NCBI RefSeq assembly: GCF_900583165.1
Contig: NZ_UTKY01000095.1
Span: 368,673 to 432,672, forward strand
Direction: 5' to 3'
Length of the DNA: 64,000 nucleotides
From: Pseudomonas viridiflava
Lineage (GTDB): Bacteria > Pseudomonadota > Gammaproteobacteria > Pseudomonadales > Pseudomonadaceae
The notes beneath the pieces are model-generated. The model was not told where the DNA came from and ran no database searches. It worked only from the letters and a program-made list of their open reading frames with translations. The position numbers were made by a program, and so were the translations under genes. Positions 8,251 to 17,886 of the stretch are shown here, one piece after another; position 1 is the first letter of the stretch, and each line of letters starts with the position of its first letter.

Positions 8251-11200
8251 ATGCTTAACAAAGGACTGTTCCTGGCCTGCGCGCTGGCCCTGCTGAGCGC
8301 TTGCGATTCCTCCGAAAAACCCACTGCACCGCCTGCGCCCACCGTGGCACCGGCGCCAAAACCGGCCAAAGCGGTGGTGGACGTGGCCGCGCTGAAACAG
8401 CGCTACGCCGGGCGTGAGTTAAGTGTGGTGGACGTGTCCGAAGTGCAACTCGACGGCGCCAGCACGCTCTCCGTGAGTTTTTCCATCCCGTTGGACCCCG
8501 ACCAGAAGTTCGCCGACAAACTCCATCTGGTGGACAGCAAGTCCGGCAAGGTCGATGGCGCCTGGGAACTCTCCGATAACCTGATGGAACTGCGCCTGCG
8601 CCATCTGGAGCCGCAGCGCAAGCTCGTGCTGACGGTCGACCCCGGTGTGAAGGCGGTCAATGACAACAAACTCGCCGCCGAGTACATCGCTCGCCTGGAA
8701 ACCCGCGACCTGCAAGCCACCGTTGGTTTCGCCAGCCGTGGCACTTTGCTGCCGACCCGTTTGGCCGAAGGCCTGCCGGTGATTGCGCTGAACGTCGACA
8801 AGATCGACGTCGAATTCTTTCGCATCAAGCCCGAATCCCTGCCCACCTTCCTGGCGCAGTGGGGGCGCAATACCAGCCTGCAAAGTTATGAGTCCCGTGA
8901 ACTGCTGCCTCTGGCCGATCTGGTCTACGGCGGCCGTTTCGACCTGAACCCGGCGCGCAACACCCGCGAAACCTTGTTGCTGCCTATCGCCGGCCTCAAG
9001 CAATTGCAGCAACCCGGCGTGTACTTGGCGGTGATGCGTGCGTCCGGCACCTACAACTATTCCCAACCGGCCACGCTGTTCACCCTGAGTGATATCGGCC
9101 TGTCGGTGCACCGCTATGCCAATCGCCTGGATGTGTTTACCCAGGCGCTGGAAGGCGGGAAGGCGTTGGATGGCGTTGACCTTGAAGTGCTCGACGCCGA
9201 CGGCCGTGTGGTCGGCCAAGGCAAGACCGAGAACGGTGGCCATGCCGAGTTACCGCTGCCGAAAAAGGCCCAGGTGTTGCTGGCCAAGCAAGGCGAACAA
9301 ACCAGCCTGCTGCGACTGGACAGCGCCGCGCTGGACCTGGCGGAATTCGACATTGGCGGCCAACCGTCCCACCCCTTGCAGTTCTTTGTATTTGGCCCGC
9401 GTGATCTGTATCGCCCCGGCGAAACCGTGCTGCTCAACGCCCTGCTGCGGGACAAGGATGGCAACGCCGTCAAACCGCAGCCGGTCAGCGTCGAAGTACG
9501 TCGCCCGGATGAGCAGGTGAGCCGCAAGTTTGTATGGGACGCCGATGCCTCCGGTCTCTATCAATACCAACTGCAATTGGCCGGCGAAGCGCCGACCGGG
9601 CGCTGGCAATTGGTATTCGACCTGGGTGACGGCAAACCACAGCTGTATGAGTTCCTCGTCGAAGACTTCCTGCCCGAGCGCCTGGCGCTGGAACTCAAGG
9701 GCAGTGACACCCCCTTAAGCCCGGCAGACAACCCGGTCATCCAAGTCAACGGCCGCTACCTCTACGGCGCCCCGGCGTCGGGCAATCGTGTCAGTGGGCA
9801 AGTCTATGTGCGGCCTTTACGCGAAGCGGTTAAATCCCTGCCCGGCTATCAATTCGGTTCCATCACCGAAGAAGAACTGAGCCAGGATTTTGAGCTCGAC
9901 GAAAGCGTGCTCGACGCCAAGGGCGAAGAAGCGCTGACCCTGGAAAGTAAATGGGCCGACGCCAAATCGCCGCTGCAATTGATCGTGCAAGCCAGCCTGC
10001 AAGAGTCGGGCGGGCGGCCAATCACGCGTCGTCTGGTGCAGCCGATCTGGCCGGCTGCGCAATTGCCAGGCCTGCGTGGGCTGTTTGACGGCACCGAAAC
10101 CAACGGTGATGGCCCGGCGGAATTCGAAGTGCTGTTGGCCAACCAGGACGGGCAGAAACTCGCCGCGCAAAACCTCAAGGTTCGCCTGGTGCGCGAGCGC
10201 CGTGACTACTATTGGAACTACTCCGAGAACGATGGCTGGAGCTACCACTTCAACGAGAAATTCCTCAACCTCGACGAACAAACCCTGAACATCAAGGCCG
10301 GTGACACCGCCAAGGTGAGCTTCCAGGTGGAGTGGGGCCCATATCGCGTCGAGGTCGAAGACCCGCAGACCGGGTTGGTCAGCAGCCTGCGTTTCTGGGC
10401 CGGCTACCAGGCCCAGGACAACACCGAAGGCGGCGCGGTACGGCCCGATCAGGTCAAGCTCGCGCTGGATAAACCCGCCTATGGCGACGGCGATACCGCC
10501 AACGTGACCGTCACCCCGCCGGCTGCGGGTAAAGGCTACCTGCTGGTGGAGTCCGCCGAAGGCCCGCTGTGGTGGCAGGAAATCGAGGTGCCGGCCGAAG
10601 GCAAAAGCTTCGCCGTGAAGCTCGATCCGAAATGGTCACGCCATGACTTGTACGTGAGCGCACTGGTGATTCGTCCCGGTGAACGCAAAGCCAACATCAC
10701 GCCTAAACGGGCGGTGGGTTTGCTGCACCTGCCGCTGGATCGTACCCAGCGCAAACTCGGCCTGACCCTCACCGCGCCGGAAAAAATGCGCCCCAAACAA
10801 CCGCTGACGGTGAACGTTACCGCCAAGAATGCCGATGGCAGCGTGCCCAAACAGGTGCATGTGCTGGTCGCCGCAGTGGACGTGGGTATCCTCAATATCA
10901 CCGAATACCCGACGCCCGACCCGTACTCCAGCCTGTTCGGCCGCAAGGCCTACGGCGTGGACCAGTTCGACATCTACGGTCAGTTGATCGAAGCCGGTCA
11001 GGGTCGCCTGGCCAGCCTGGCCTTTGGTGGCGACGCAGCGCTGGCCAAGGGCGGCAAGCGGCCGGACACCAGTGTGACTATCGTCGCCCTGCAAAGCGCG
11101 CCAGTGACCTTGAACGACAAAGGCGAGGGCGAAGTCAGCGTCAATATCCCGGACTTCAATGGCGAACTGCGCCTGATGGCCCAAGCCTGGAGCGATGACC

Positions 11201-13146
11201 GCTACGGCATGGCCGAAGCCAAGACGGTGATTGCCGCACCGCTGATTGCCGAGCTGTCGGCGCCGCGCTTCTTGGCCGGTGGCGACCACACCACCCTGGC
11301 GCTGGACCTGTCTAACCTGTCGGGCAAGGCGCAGAAACTGGAGGTGCAACTGAGCGCCGACGGGCAGTTGGAATTGGTCAACGGTGGCGCGCAAACCGTC
11401 GAGCTCAAACAAGGCCAGCGCACCACCCTGCGCATCCCGGTCAAAGCCTGGGGCGGGTTGGGGCAGGGCAAGGTCAAAGTCACCGTCAACGGCTTGGAGC
11501 TGCCGGGTGAAAACCTGCCGCCGTTCAGCCGCGAATGGACCCTGGGCGTGCGCCCCGCGTACCCGGCGTTGCTCAAGCATTACCGCGCCGTACTCAAGGA
11601 TCAGCCGTGGAGCCTACCTGCCGGCGCGCTGGATCAGTTCGATGCGTCGGGGCGCGAGGCGCTGCTGAGCCTGTCGAGCCGTCCGCCGCTAAACCTGGGT
11701 GCACAGATCAGTGCGCTCAAGGCCTACCCCTACGGTTGCCTGGAACAGACCGCCAGCGGGCTGTACCCGTCGCTGTATGCCGATGACGCGCTGCTCAAGC
11801 GCCTGTCGATCAAGGGCGAGTCGGATACCGAGCGCAAGCGCAAGATCGAAATCGGTATCGAACGCCTGCTGGGCATGCAGCGCTACAACGGCAGCTTTGG
11901 ATTGTGGGGCGCCGATGGCGAAGAAGAATATTGGCTGACGGCCTACGTTACCGACTTCCTACTGCGCGCCCGCGACCAGGGGTTTGCGGTGCCGCCCGAG
12001 GCCCTGAAGAAAGCCAGCGAACGCCTGCTGCGTTATGTGCAAGAACGCAACCTGATCGAAGTCGATTACAGCGACAACGCCGACCACACCCGCTTTGCCG
12101 TACAGGCCTACGCCGGTATGGTGCTGGCGCGCAGTCAGCAGGCGCCGTTGGGGGCGTTGCGCAGCATCTTTGAACGCCGCAGCGAAGCGCGTTCGGGGTT
12201 ACCGCTGGTGCAACTGGCAATTGCGTTGCAAAAGATGGGTGACCAACCGCGGGCAGACCAGGCGTTGCTCGCCGGCCTGTCGGCGCAGCGCAAGGCCAAT
12301 GAATGGCTGGCCGACTACGGCAGCCCGCTGCGAGACCAGGCGATGATCCTGGCGTTGCTGGAAGAGAACGACCTGGCCAAGGGCAAGCGTGAAGAGCGCC
12401 TGTTTACCCTGTCCGATCAACTGGCGGCCAGCCCGTACTTATCGACCCAGGAGCGTAATTCGCTATTCCTGGCCGGGCGCCTGGGCTTTGCCAAGCCAGA
12501 TGCAAACTGGCAAGTGACGCTCACCGGCAGCGGCGGTGTGCAGGAGCTCAATAACCAACAGTCGACGCTGGCGCTGGCGGGCACGGCGCTGTCCAGCGAC
12601 CTCAGCCTCAGCAATCAGGGCGAGACGCCGGTGTACCAGCAACTGACCCTTTCGGGTTATCCACAAGTGCCGCCGGCGGCGGGTGGGGATAACTTGAGTA
12701 TCCGCCGCGAATACCTGGGCATGAACGGCCAGCCGTTGAACCTGCGCAACCTCGACAGCGGCGACCTGGTGCTGGTGCATTTAGCCGTAAGCGCCAAGCA
12801 ACGCGTGCCGGATGCGCTGGTGGTAGACCTGCTGCCAGCGGGCCTGGAACTGGAAAACCAGAACCTGGCGCAAAGCGCGGCGAGTTTGGAAAACGCCAGC
12901 AGCCAGGTGAAGGAATGGCGCGAGTCGATGCAGAACGCGTCCCTCAAGCATCAGGAATTTCGCGATGACCGTTACGTCGCGGCGATGAATCTGGACGAGG
13001 GCGGCACCACGCACCTGCTGTACCTGGCGCGTGCAGTGACGCCGGGCACTTACCGTGTGCCGCCGCCGCAGGTGGAGTCGATGTATCGGCCGAACTGGCA
13101 GGCGGTGGGTGAGACCCCGGCAGACCTAGTCATCAAAGGCCGCTGA
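8251..13146 (+). CDS. Bacterial alpha-2-macroglobulin lipoprotein (YfhM type)
   Basis: The 1631-residue protein has a lipoprotein signal ending in LLSAC (Cys18), followed by a Pro/Ala-rich linker. The core shows macroglobulin and bait-region features (MYRPGET-like LYRPGETV; MG7 region GELRLMAQAWSDDRYG) and the thioester motif YGCLEQT with Cys1163. Such proteins trap attacking proteases covalently in the periplasm. In E. coli, yfhM sits beside pbpC and the pair is thought to defend and repair a breached envelope; pbpC also follows here. The start at 8251 was chosen because the longer open frame runs backward through a REPIN. No strong ribosome binding site is visible. Confidence 0.93.
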   Translation: MLNKGLFLACALALLSACDSSEKPTAPPAPTVAPAPKPAKAVVDVAALKQRYAGRELSVVDVSEVQLDGASTLSVSFSIPLDPDQKFADKLHLVDSKSGKVDGAWELSDNLMELRLRHLEPQRKLVLTVDPGVKAVNDNKLAAEYIARLETRDLQATVGFASRGTLLPTRLAEGLPVIALNVDKIDVEFFRIKPESLPTFLAQWGRNTSLQSYESRELLPLADLVYGGRFDLNPARNTRETLLLPIAGLKQLQQPGVYLAVMRASGTYNYSQPATLFTLSDIGLSVHRYANRLDVFTQALEGGKALDGVDLEVLDADGRVVGQGKTENGGHAELPLPKKAQVLLAKQGEQTSLLRLDSAALDLAEFDIGGQPSHPLQFFVFGPRDLYRPGETVLLNALLRDKDGNAVKPQPVSVEVRRPDEQVSRKFVWDADASGLYQYQLQLAGEAPTGRWQLVFDLGDGKPQLYEFLVEDFLPERLALELKGSDTPLSPADNPVIQVNGRYLYGAPASGNRVSGQVYVRPLREAVKSLPGYQFGSITEEELSQDFELDESVLDAKGEEALTLESKWADAKSPLQLIVQASLQESGGRPITRRLVQPIWPAAQLPGLRGLFDGTETNGDGPAEFEVLLANQDGQKLAAQNLKVRLVRERRDYYWNYSENDGWSYHFNEKFLNLDEQTLNIKAGDTAKVSFQVEWGPYRVEVEDPQTGLVSSLRFWAGYQAQDNTEGGAVRPDQVKLALDKPAYGDGDTANVTVTPPAAGKGYLLVESAEGPLWWQEIEVPAEGKSFAVKLDPKWSRHDLYVSALVIRPGERKANITPKRAVGLLHLPLDRTQRKLGLTLTAPEKMRPKQPLTVNVTAKNADGSVPKQVHVLVAAVDVGILNITEYPTPDPYSSLFGRKAYGVDQFDIYGQLIEAGQGRLASLAFGGDAALAKGGKRPDTSVTIVALQSAPVTLNDKGEGEVSVNIPDFNGELRLMAQAWSDDRYGMAEAKTVIAAPLIAELSAPRFLAGGDHTTLALDLSNLSGKAQKLEVQLSADGQLELVNGGAQTVELKQGQRTTLRIPVKAWGGLGQGKVKVTVNGLELPGENLPPFSREWTLGVRPAYPALLKHYRAVLKDQPWSLPAGALDQFDASGREALLSLSSRPPLNLGAQISALKAYPYGCLEQTASGLYPSLYADDALLKRLSIKGESDTERKRKIEIGIERLLGMQRYNGSFGLWGADGEEEYWLTAYVTDFLLRARDQGFAVPPEALKKASERLLRYVQERNLIEVDYSDNADHTRFAVQAYAGMVLARSQQAPLGALRSIFERRSEARSGLPLVQLAIALQKMGDQPRADQALLAGLSAQRKANEWLADYGSPLRDQAMILALLEENDLAKGKREERLFTLSDQLAASPYLSTQERNSLFLAGRLGFAKPDANWQVTLTGSGGVQELNNQQSTLALAGTALSSDLSLSNQGETPVYQQLTLSGYPQVPPAAGGDNLSIRREYLGMNGQPLNLRNLDSGDLVLVHLAVSAKQRVPDALVVDLLPAGLELENQNLAQSAASLENASSQVKEWRESMQNASLKHQEFRDDRYVAAMNLDEGGTTHLLYLARAVTPGTYRVPPPQVESMYRPNWQAVGETPADLVIKGR

Positions 13147-13170
13147 CCTCTCAATTTGGAATGCAGGCCA

Positions 13171-13200
13171 AATGTGGGAGGGGGCAAGCCCCCTCCCACA
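13171..13200. repeat. Collapsed REP palindrome between convergent genes
   Basis: TGTGGGAGGGGGC and GCCCCCTCCCACA are separated by only AA. This gives a 13-base-pair perfect hairpin instead of the usual two-hairpin REPIN. It lies between the ends of two convergent genes and could stop transcription from both sides. Confidence 0.85.
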
Positions 13201-13223
13201 GGGGATCTAAGGTGTTTTTGAGG

Positions 13224-13514
13224 TCAGTGCACAACCCAACTCAGCAGCCACAGGCCGAGCATCAACCAGATCACACCCAAGATGATCGACGCCCGCATAA
13301 ACGCCCGCACCGCCGAATACAGAAACAACAAGCCAACGATCAGGGTCAGGATGCTGATGATCGAGGTGTCCATGCCCAGTGCACGGGACATGCCCTCGAC
13401 AAAATCACCGCCGGCACTGGATAGCAGGTTGAACAGCCCGCTGAAGAACTCGACGATGTAATGGATGATGGAGCCGAGTGCATGACCCAGCCATCCGAAA
13501 AAATCTACTTGCAT
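13224..13514 (-). CDS. Small hydrophobic membrane protein (unknown function)
   Basis: The 96-residue protein has an amphipathic, aromatic N-terminus (VDFFGWLGHALGSIIHYIVEFF) and two membrane segments near residues 52-68 and 75-95. An AGGA motif lies eight bases before the ATG. It lies on the opposite strand between the alpha-2-macroglobulin gene and pbpC. I do not recognise a family. The open frame, ribosome binding site and hydrophobic pattern suggest a real gene. Confidence 0.65.
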   Translation of the reverse strand: MQVDFFGWLGHALGSIIHYIVEFFSGLFNLLSSAGGDFVEGMSRALGMDTSIISILTLIVGLLFLYSAVRAFMRASIILGVIWLMLGLWLLSWVVH

Positions 13515-13645
13515 AGGTGCGTCCTGTTAGAAGGTGGGCGTATCTGTGTGTTTGGTTGTGATTGCTGGCGGCTAGTTCCCTACAAGCATAGAGGTTTGAC
13601 TGTTTGAGTTTGCGATTAATCATTAATGACAGCCGTACACAATCC

Positions 13646-13753
13646 AATGTGGGAGGGGCGGTGCGACGATTCGACTTGCCCCCGATGGCGGTGGGTCAGT
13701 GAATAAAGATGTGACTGATCCACCGCCATCGGGAGCAAGCCCCCTCCCACATT
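13646..13753. repeat. REPIN with unequal arms, overlapping the pbpC start
   Basis: The left arm carries the long insert (GGGGCGGTGCGACGATTCGA). The right arm is the short form (CGGGAGCAAGCCCCCTCCCAC). The right half is read through by the pbpC frame, so it supplies the first 18 codons of the annotated protein. Confidence 0.88.
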
Positions 13754-16068
13754 TACTGCGCTTGGCCTTGGGACTAGTGGTGTTAGTTTTGGCGCTGCTA
13801 TGGCTCGCCGACCGCATCTGGCCTCTGCCGCTGCCTCAAGACGACCTGGCCCGCGTCGTTCTCGCCGAGGATGGCACCCCCTTGTGGCGATTCGCCGACG
13901 CCAACGGCGTGTGGCGCTACCCGGTACAAACCAATGAAGTCTCGCCTTACTACCTCGACGCCCTGCTCACCTACGAAGACCGCTGGTTCTATCAGCACCC
14001 CGGCGTCAACCCACTCGCACTGGTGCGGGCAACCTGGCAGAACCTCACCGGCGCGCGGGTGGTGTCGGGCGGCAGCACCTTGTCGATGCAGGTCGCACGC
14101 CTGCTGGACCCGCATTCACGCACCTTCCACGGCAAGCTGCGCCAGCTGTGGCGCACCGCGCAGTTGGAGTGGCACCTGTCCAAGGACGAGATCCTCAATC
14201 TCTACCTGAACCGCGCGCCGTTCGGCGGTACCTTGCAGGGCGTTGCGGCCGCCAGTTGGGCCTACTTGGGCAAATCCCCGGCCCACCTCACCCACGCTGA
14301 AGCCGCCTTGCTGGCCGTATTACCCCAGGCCCCCAGCCGCCTGCGTCCCGACCGTCACCCACAGCGCGCCCAGCAAGCCCGCGACAAAGTGCTGCGTCGC
14401 CTCGGCGAGTTCCAGGTGTGGCCGCAAGCCGCCGTCGACGAAGCCCTGGAAGAACCGCTGCTGCTCGCGCCACGCCTGGAACCCAGCCTGGCGCCCTTGC
14501 TGGCCCGCCGCCTGAACCGTCCCGACAGCCCGCCACTGATCCGCACGACGTTGGACGCCACCCTGCAACGCCGCCTCGAAGACCTGCTGCTGGGCTGGCG
14601 CGCTCGCCTGCCGGAACACACGTCGGCCGCAATCCTGGTGGTAGAGGAAGAAACCATGGCCGTGCGCGCCTACCTCGGCTCGGTGGATATCAACGATGCC
14701 AAGCGCTTTGGCCATGTGGACATGATCAGCGCGCTGCGGTCGCCGGGTTCGACGTTGAAACCGTTCCTGTACGGCATGGCCCTGGACGACGGCCTGATCC
14801 ATTCCGAATCGCTGTTGCAGGACGTGCCCCGGCGCTACGGTGATTACCGGCCGGGCAACTTCTCGATGGGGTTTACCGGTGCGGTGCCGGCGAGTACGGC
14901 GCTGTCTAGCTCGCTCAACCTGCCCGCGGTGCAGTTGCTGGAAGCCTACGGGCCCAAGCGCTTTGCCGCGCAAATGCGCATCGGCGGCGTGCCACTGGCA
15001 TTGCCGGCGTTGGCCGAGCCCAATCTGGCGCTGATCCTCGGCGGCGCAGGCAGTCGCCTGGAAGACCTGGTCAGCGGCTACAGCGCCTTCGCCCGCGATG
15101 GCAAGAGCGCGACGATTCGATTGCAGCCAGACGACGTGCTCAGGGAGCGGCCGATGTTGTCGCCCGGCGCGGCCTGGATTGTGCGGCGCATTCTCAGCGG
15201 GCAGGCACGGCCCGACCGCGACCCGCGTGCAGAACTGGTGCAGCGCCCGGTACTGGCCTGGAAAACCGGCACCAGCTATGGCTTTCGTGATGCCTGGTCG
15301 ATTGGTGTAGGGCCGCGTTATTTGATTGGCGTGTGGATCGGTCGCCCGGACGGCACACCGGTGCCGGGGCAATTCGGCCTGGCGTCGGCGGCGCCGTTGA
15401 TGTTGCAGGTGCATGACGTGCTGACCAACCGCGATAGCCAGCGTGGCATCAGCGCGCCGGTTAAACCGGTGCCGGCCAATGTCGGCGTAGCGGCGATCTG
15501 TTGGCCGCTGGGCCAGCCCATGAGCCGCAGCGACCCCAACTGCCGTCGCCAACGCTTTGCCTGGACGCTGGACAACACCACGCCGCCGACCTTGCAGGCG
15601 TTGGATCAACCCTTGAGCGTGGGGCTTACGGAAAGCATCTGGGTCAATGCCAAGGGTTTGCGCGTTGACGCCCATTGCCCCGGCGCCGAGCGCAAAAACG
15701 TTGCTTTGTGGCCTGCACCGCTGGAGCCTTGGCTGCCCAGGATCGAGCGGCGTGAAGCGCGCATTCCAGCGGCCGACCCGGATTGCCCGCCACCGGCGCT
15801 GGCGGCTTCGTCACCGCTGTCGATTGTCGGCGTGCGCGAAGGTGATCAATTGCGGTTACCGGCGGCGAGCCAGCAGGCGCTGCGCCTGAAACTTTCTGCG
15901 TTGGGCGGCAGCGGGCGGCGTTGGTGGTTTCTCAATGGTGCGCCGTTGGGGGATAGCGCCAACCAGGACTTTATCAATGCCAGCTTTGAGCGGTTGGGGC
16001 GGTATCAGTTGAGTGTGTTGGATGAGGCGGGGCAGACGGCCAGGCTGGAGTTCAGTGTCGTTGATTAA
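13699..16068 (+). CDS. pbpC: Penicillin-binding protein 1C
   Basis: A short N-terminal tail and one membrane anchor (about residues 19-38) are followed by the GT51 transglycosylase domain, with EDRWFYQHPGVNP. The transpeptidase domain then shows SPGSTLKPF (SxxK, Ser351), SSLN (SxN) and KTGTSYG. A C-terminal BiPBP domain contains RWWFLNGAPL. Length and motifs match E. coli PbpC closely. It polymerises and may cross-link murein, and its pairing with the upstream alpha-2-macroglobulin gene is conserved. The start is odd: the only upstream in-frame starts (GTG 13699, GTG 13711) and their putative ribosome binding site lie inside a REPIN. CTG 13756 or TTG 13762 are the alternatives. Confidence 0.93.
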   Translation: MNKDVTDPPPSGASPLPHLLRLALGLVVLVLALLWLADRIWPLPLPQDDLARVVLAEDGTPLWRFADANGVWRYPVQTNEVSPYYLDALLTYEDRWFYQHPGVNPLALVRATWQNLTGARVVSGGSTLSMQVARLLDPHSRTFHGKLRQLWRTAQLEWHLSKDEILNLYLNRAPFGGTLQGVAAASWAYLGKSPAHLTHAEAALLAVLPQAPSRLRPDRHPQRAQQARDKVLRRLGEFQVWPQAAVDEALEEPLLLAPRLEPSLAPLLARRLNRPDSPPLIRTTLDATLQRRLEDLLLGWRARLPEHTSAAILVVEEETMAVRAYLGSVDINDAKRFGHVDMISALRSPGSTLKPFLYGMALDDGLIHSESLLQDVPRRYGDYRPGNFSMGFTGAVPASTALSSSLNLPAVQLLEAYGPKRFAAQMRIGGVPLALPALAEPNLALILGGAGSRLEDLVSGYSAFARDGKSATIRLQPDDVLRERPMLSPGAAWIVRRILSGQARPDRDPRAELVQRPVLAWKTGTSYGFRDAWSIGVGPRYLIGVWIGRPDGTPVPGQFGLASAAPLMLQVHDVLTNRDSQRGISAPVKPVPANVGVAAICWPLGQPMSRSDPNCRRQRFAWTLDNTTPPTLQALDQPLSVGLTESIWVNAKGLRVDAHCPGAERKNVALWPAPLEPWLPRIERREARIPAADPDCPPPALAASSPLSIVGVREGDQLRLPAASQQALRLKLSALGGSGRRWWFLNGAPLGDSANQDFINASFERLGRYQLSVLDEAGQTARLEFSVVD

Positions 16069-16073
16069 ATCGC

Positions 16074-16098
16074 TATAGGGGGCTTGCCCCCGATATCG
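16074..16098. repeat. REP fragment after pbpC
   Basis: CTATAGGGGGCTTGCCCCCG is the core hairpin of the common REP without its GTGGGA shoulder or partner arm. It begins six bases after the pbpC stop and may act as a terminator. Confidence 0.6.
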
Positions 16099-16163
16099 GC
16101 CTAAAGGTTCACTTGCCTTCAAGGCCAATCCCCCCGAAGCTACTCACCTTCAGGAGCCTCCGC

Positions 16164-16472
16164 ATGAACCTCGAACACCTCACCGAACGCCTGCACCGTA
16201 TCCGCGATGACAACGACTGGAAGCAATTCCACAGCCCGAAAAACCTGGCCATGGCCGCCAGTGTGGAAATGTCCGAGCTGGTGGAAATCTTCCAATGGCT
16301 CACCGAAGACCAGTCCCGCCAGTTGCCCGCCGATAAACTCGCCCATGCCGGGCAGGAAGTCGGCGATATCGTGCTGTACCTGCTGTTGCTGTGCAGTGAG
16401 TTGGGCCTGGACATGAACGAGGTGGTGCGCGCCAAGTTGGCCGACAGCGAGCGGCGGTTTGCCCATGAGTGA
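16164..16472 (+). CDS. MazG-like nucleotide pyrophosphohydrolase
   Basis: The 102-residue protein is a compact all-helical MazG/RS21-C6-type enzyme. Its metal-binding signature is visible as EMSELVEIFQW (ExxxE) and EVGDIVLYLLLL (ExxD). Relatives hydrolyse non-canonical or excess nucleoside triphosphates such as dCTP analogues to the monophosphate, which cleans the nucleotide pool. The ATG at 16164 has an AGGAG eight bases upstream, which decides against the longer frame. Its end overlaps the next gene by 8 bases, so translation is probably coupled. Confidence 0.88.
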   Translation: MNLEHLTERLHRIRDDNDWKQFHSPKNLAMAASVEMSELVEIFQWLTEDQSRQLPADKLAHAGQEVGDIVLYLLLLCSELGLDMNEVVRAKLADSERRFAHE

Positions 16473-17214
16473 TCGTCATTTCGACCAATTGGCCACGCGC
16501 TTCGCCGAGAAGATCTACGGCGGTGCCAAGGGCGCGATTCGCCTGGCAGTGCTCCAGGCCGACCTGACCGAAGCGCTGCCCAAGCGCCCGCTGCGGGTGC
16601 TGGATATCGGCGCGGGGCTGGGTCACATGTCACTGTGGCTGGCGCAGCAGGGCCATGACGTGACCCTGGCCGAACCCGCCGAGCCGATGCTCGAGGGCGC
16701 GCGCCAACGTTTCGCCGAGGCCGGGCAGAGCGCAACCTTTATCCACGCGCCCTGGCAGGATCTGCTCGGTCAACTTACCGAGCCCTACGACCTGGTGCTG
16801 TGCCACGCCGTACTGGAATGGCTGGCCGAACCCCATGCGATCCTGCCGGTGCTGCACCAACTTACGGTGCCCGGCGGTTGGTTGTCATTGGCGTTCTACA
16901 ACCGCGATGCGCTGATCTACCGTAATTTGCTCAAGGGCCACTTCCGCAAAATGCGCAAGAATGACATGGCCGGCGAGAAACAAAGCCTCACCCCGCAACA
17001 ACCGTTGGACCCACGGGAACTGGCGGCGCAACTCGCAGGGCTTTGGCAGGTCGAAAGCCAAAGTGGTGTGCGGGTGTTCCACGACTATATGCCGGTGGAA
17101 TTCCAGGCCCGCGCTGATCTTCAGGACTTGTTGGAGATGGAGCTCGCTCACCGTCGTCACCCAAGCTTTGCCGGACTTGGGCGTTATTTGCACTGGATCT
17201 GCCGTCCGGTTTAA
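16465..17214 (+). CDS. cmoM: tRNA 5-carboxymethoxyuridine methyltransferase CmoM
   Basis: The 249-residue class I SAM methyltransferase has the SAM-binding motif VLDIGAGLGHMS near residues 45-56, CHAVLEWLAEP in the middle and GVRVFHDYM near the C-terminus. E. coli CmoM (SmtA) shares the FDxxAxxFxxxIYG start, HAVLEW and TGVRVFHDYL features. That enzyme methylates cmo5U34 to mcmo5U34 in the wobble position of several tRNAs. The start lies within the end of the MazG-like gene. Confidence 0.88.
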   Translation: MSDRHFDQLATRFAEKIYGGAKGAIRLAVLQADLTEALPKRPLRVLDIGAGLGHMSLWLAQQGHDVTLAEPAEPMLEGARQRFAEAGQSATFIHAPWQDLLGQLTEPYDLVLCHAVLEWLAEPHAILPVLHQLTVPGGWLSLAFYNRDALIYRNLLKGHFRKMRKNDMAGEKQSLTPQQPLDPRELAAQLAGLWQVESQSGVRVFHDYMPVEFQARADLQDLLEMELAHRRHPSFAGLGRYLHWICRPV

Positions 17215-17238
17215 GCGGCCCAGTCTGCGGAGGTCGAA

Positions 17239-17841
17239 ATGCGTCGTCTCTGTTTGATCCTGTTGTCTCTCGGTTTGGCGGCTTGCTCCAGTCCCAACCC
17301 TTACGTGGCCGCGTCGGCGCCCATCCCACCGGCACCGCCCCAGGCGGCCACTACCTTTGATGCCAGCGCTTATCCGGCGCCGGTGCGCGACTATGGCGCC
17401 TACCGCAGTTGGGCCTGGCGCAACGGCCAGCTTCCGGCGGGCTCGGCGTGGGCGGATTCGGCGCAAATTGCCGAAGCCGTCAGTGGCGCCCTCGACCAAC
17501 GCGGCCTGCGCCCTTTGCACGACAAGCGTCAGCCCGACTTGCTGGTGAGCGCCGACGTGCGTCAGGAGAAGCGCCTCAAGCAAGTCCAGGATGACTACGG
17601 CTACGGTTACGGCGGTTACAACCGCTATGGCAATGGCTACGGCATGTATAACTCGGTGCCGATCGTGCGCACCTATGAAGTCACGGTGGCGGTGGTACGG
17701 GTCAACCTGTTCGACGCCCGTAGCGGCCAGCCGGTGTGGAGCACCAGCGCCGAAACTGTCAGCAAGGGCAGCCTGAGTGAGCGGGCCGATGCGTTGCGCC
17801 AGGCCGTGCAGAAGGCCATGACGGCTTACCCGCCCAGTTAG
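17239..17841 (+). CDS. DUF4136 lipoprotein (first of a tandem pair)
   Basis: The 200-residue protein has a lipoprotein signal ending in LAACSS (Cys16), so outer-membrane sorting is likely. The rest fits DUF4136: YGAYRSWAW near the start of the domain, ALDQRGL, a Gly/Tyr-rich loop (YGYGYGGYNRYGNGYG), and VNLFDARSGQPVWSTSAE near the end. GGAGG precedes the ATG. Function is unknown. It lies 24 bases after cmoM and is followed by a clear paralogue. Confidence 0.85.
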   Translation: MRRLCLILLSLGLAACSSPNPYVAASAPIPPAPPQAATTFDASAYPAPVRDYGAYRSWAWRNGQLPAGSAWADSAQIAEAVSGALDQRGLRPLHDKRQPDLLVSADVRQEKRLKQVQDDYGYGYGGYNRYGNGYGMYNSVPIVRTYEVTVAVVRVNLFDARSGQPVWSTSAETVSKGSLSERADALRQAVQKAMTAYPPS

Positions 17842-17886
17842 ACGCTATTCTCAACTCAAGCGCCGTTCGCTCTTTGGAGAACAACC

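Noticed and set aside
14320..15675. Long minus-strand frame opposite pbpC
   Set aside because: It is a shadow frame: the composition is Gln/Arg/His-rich without any domain, and pbpC motifs are intact on the other strand.
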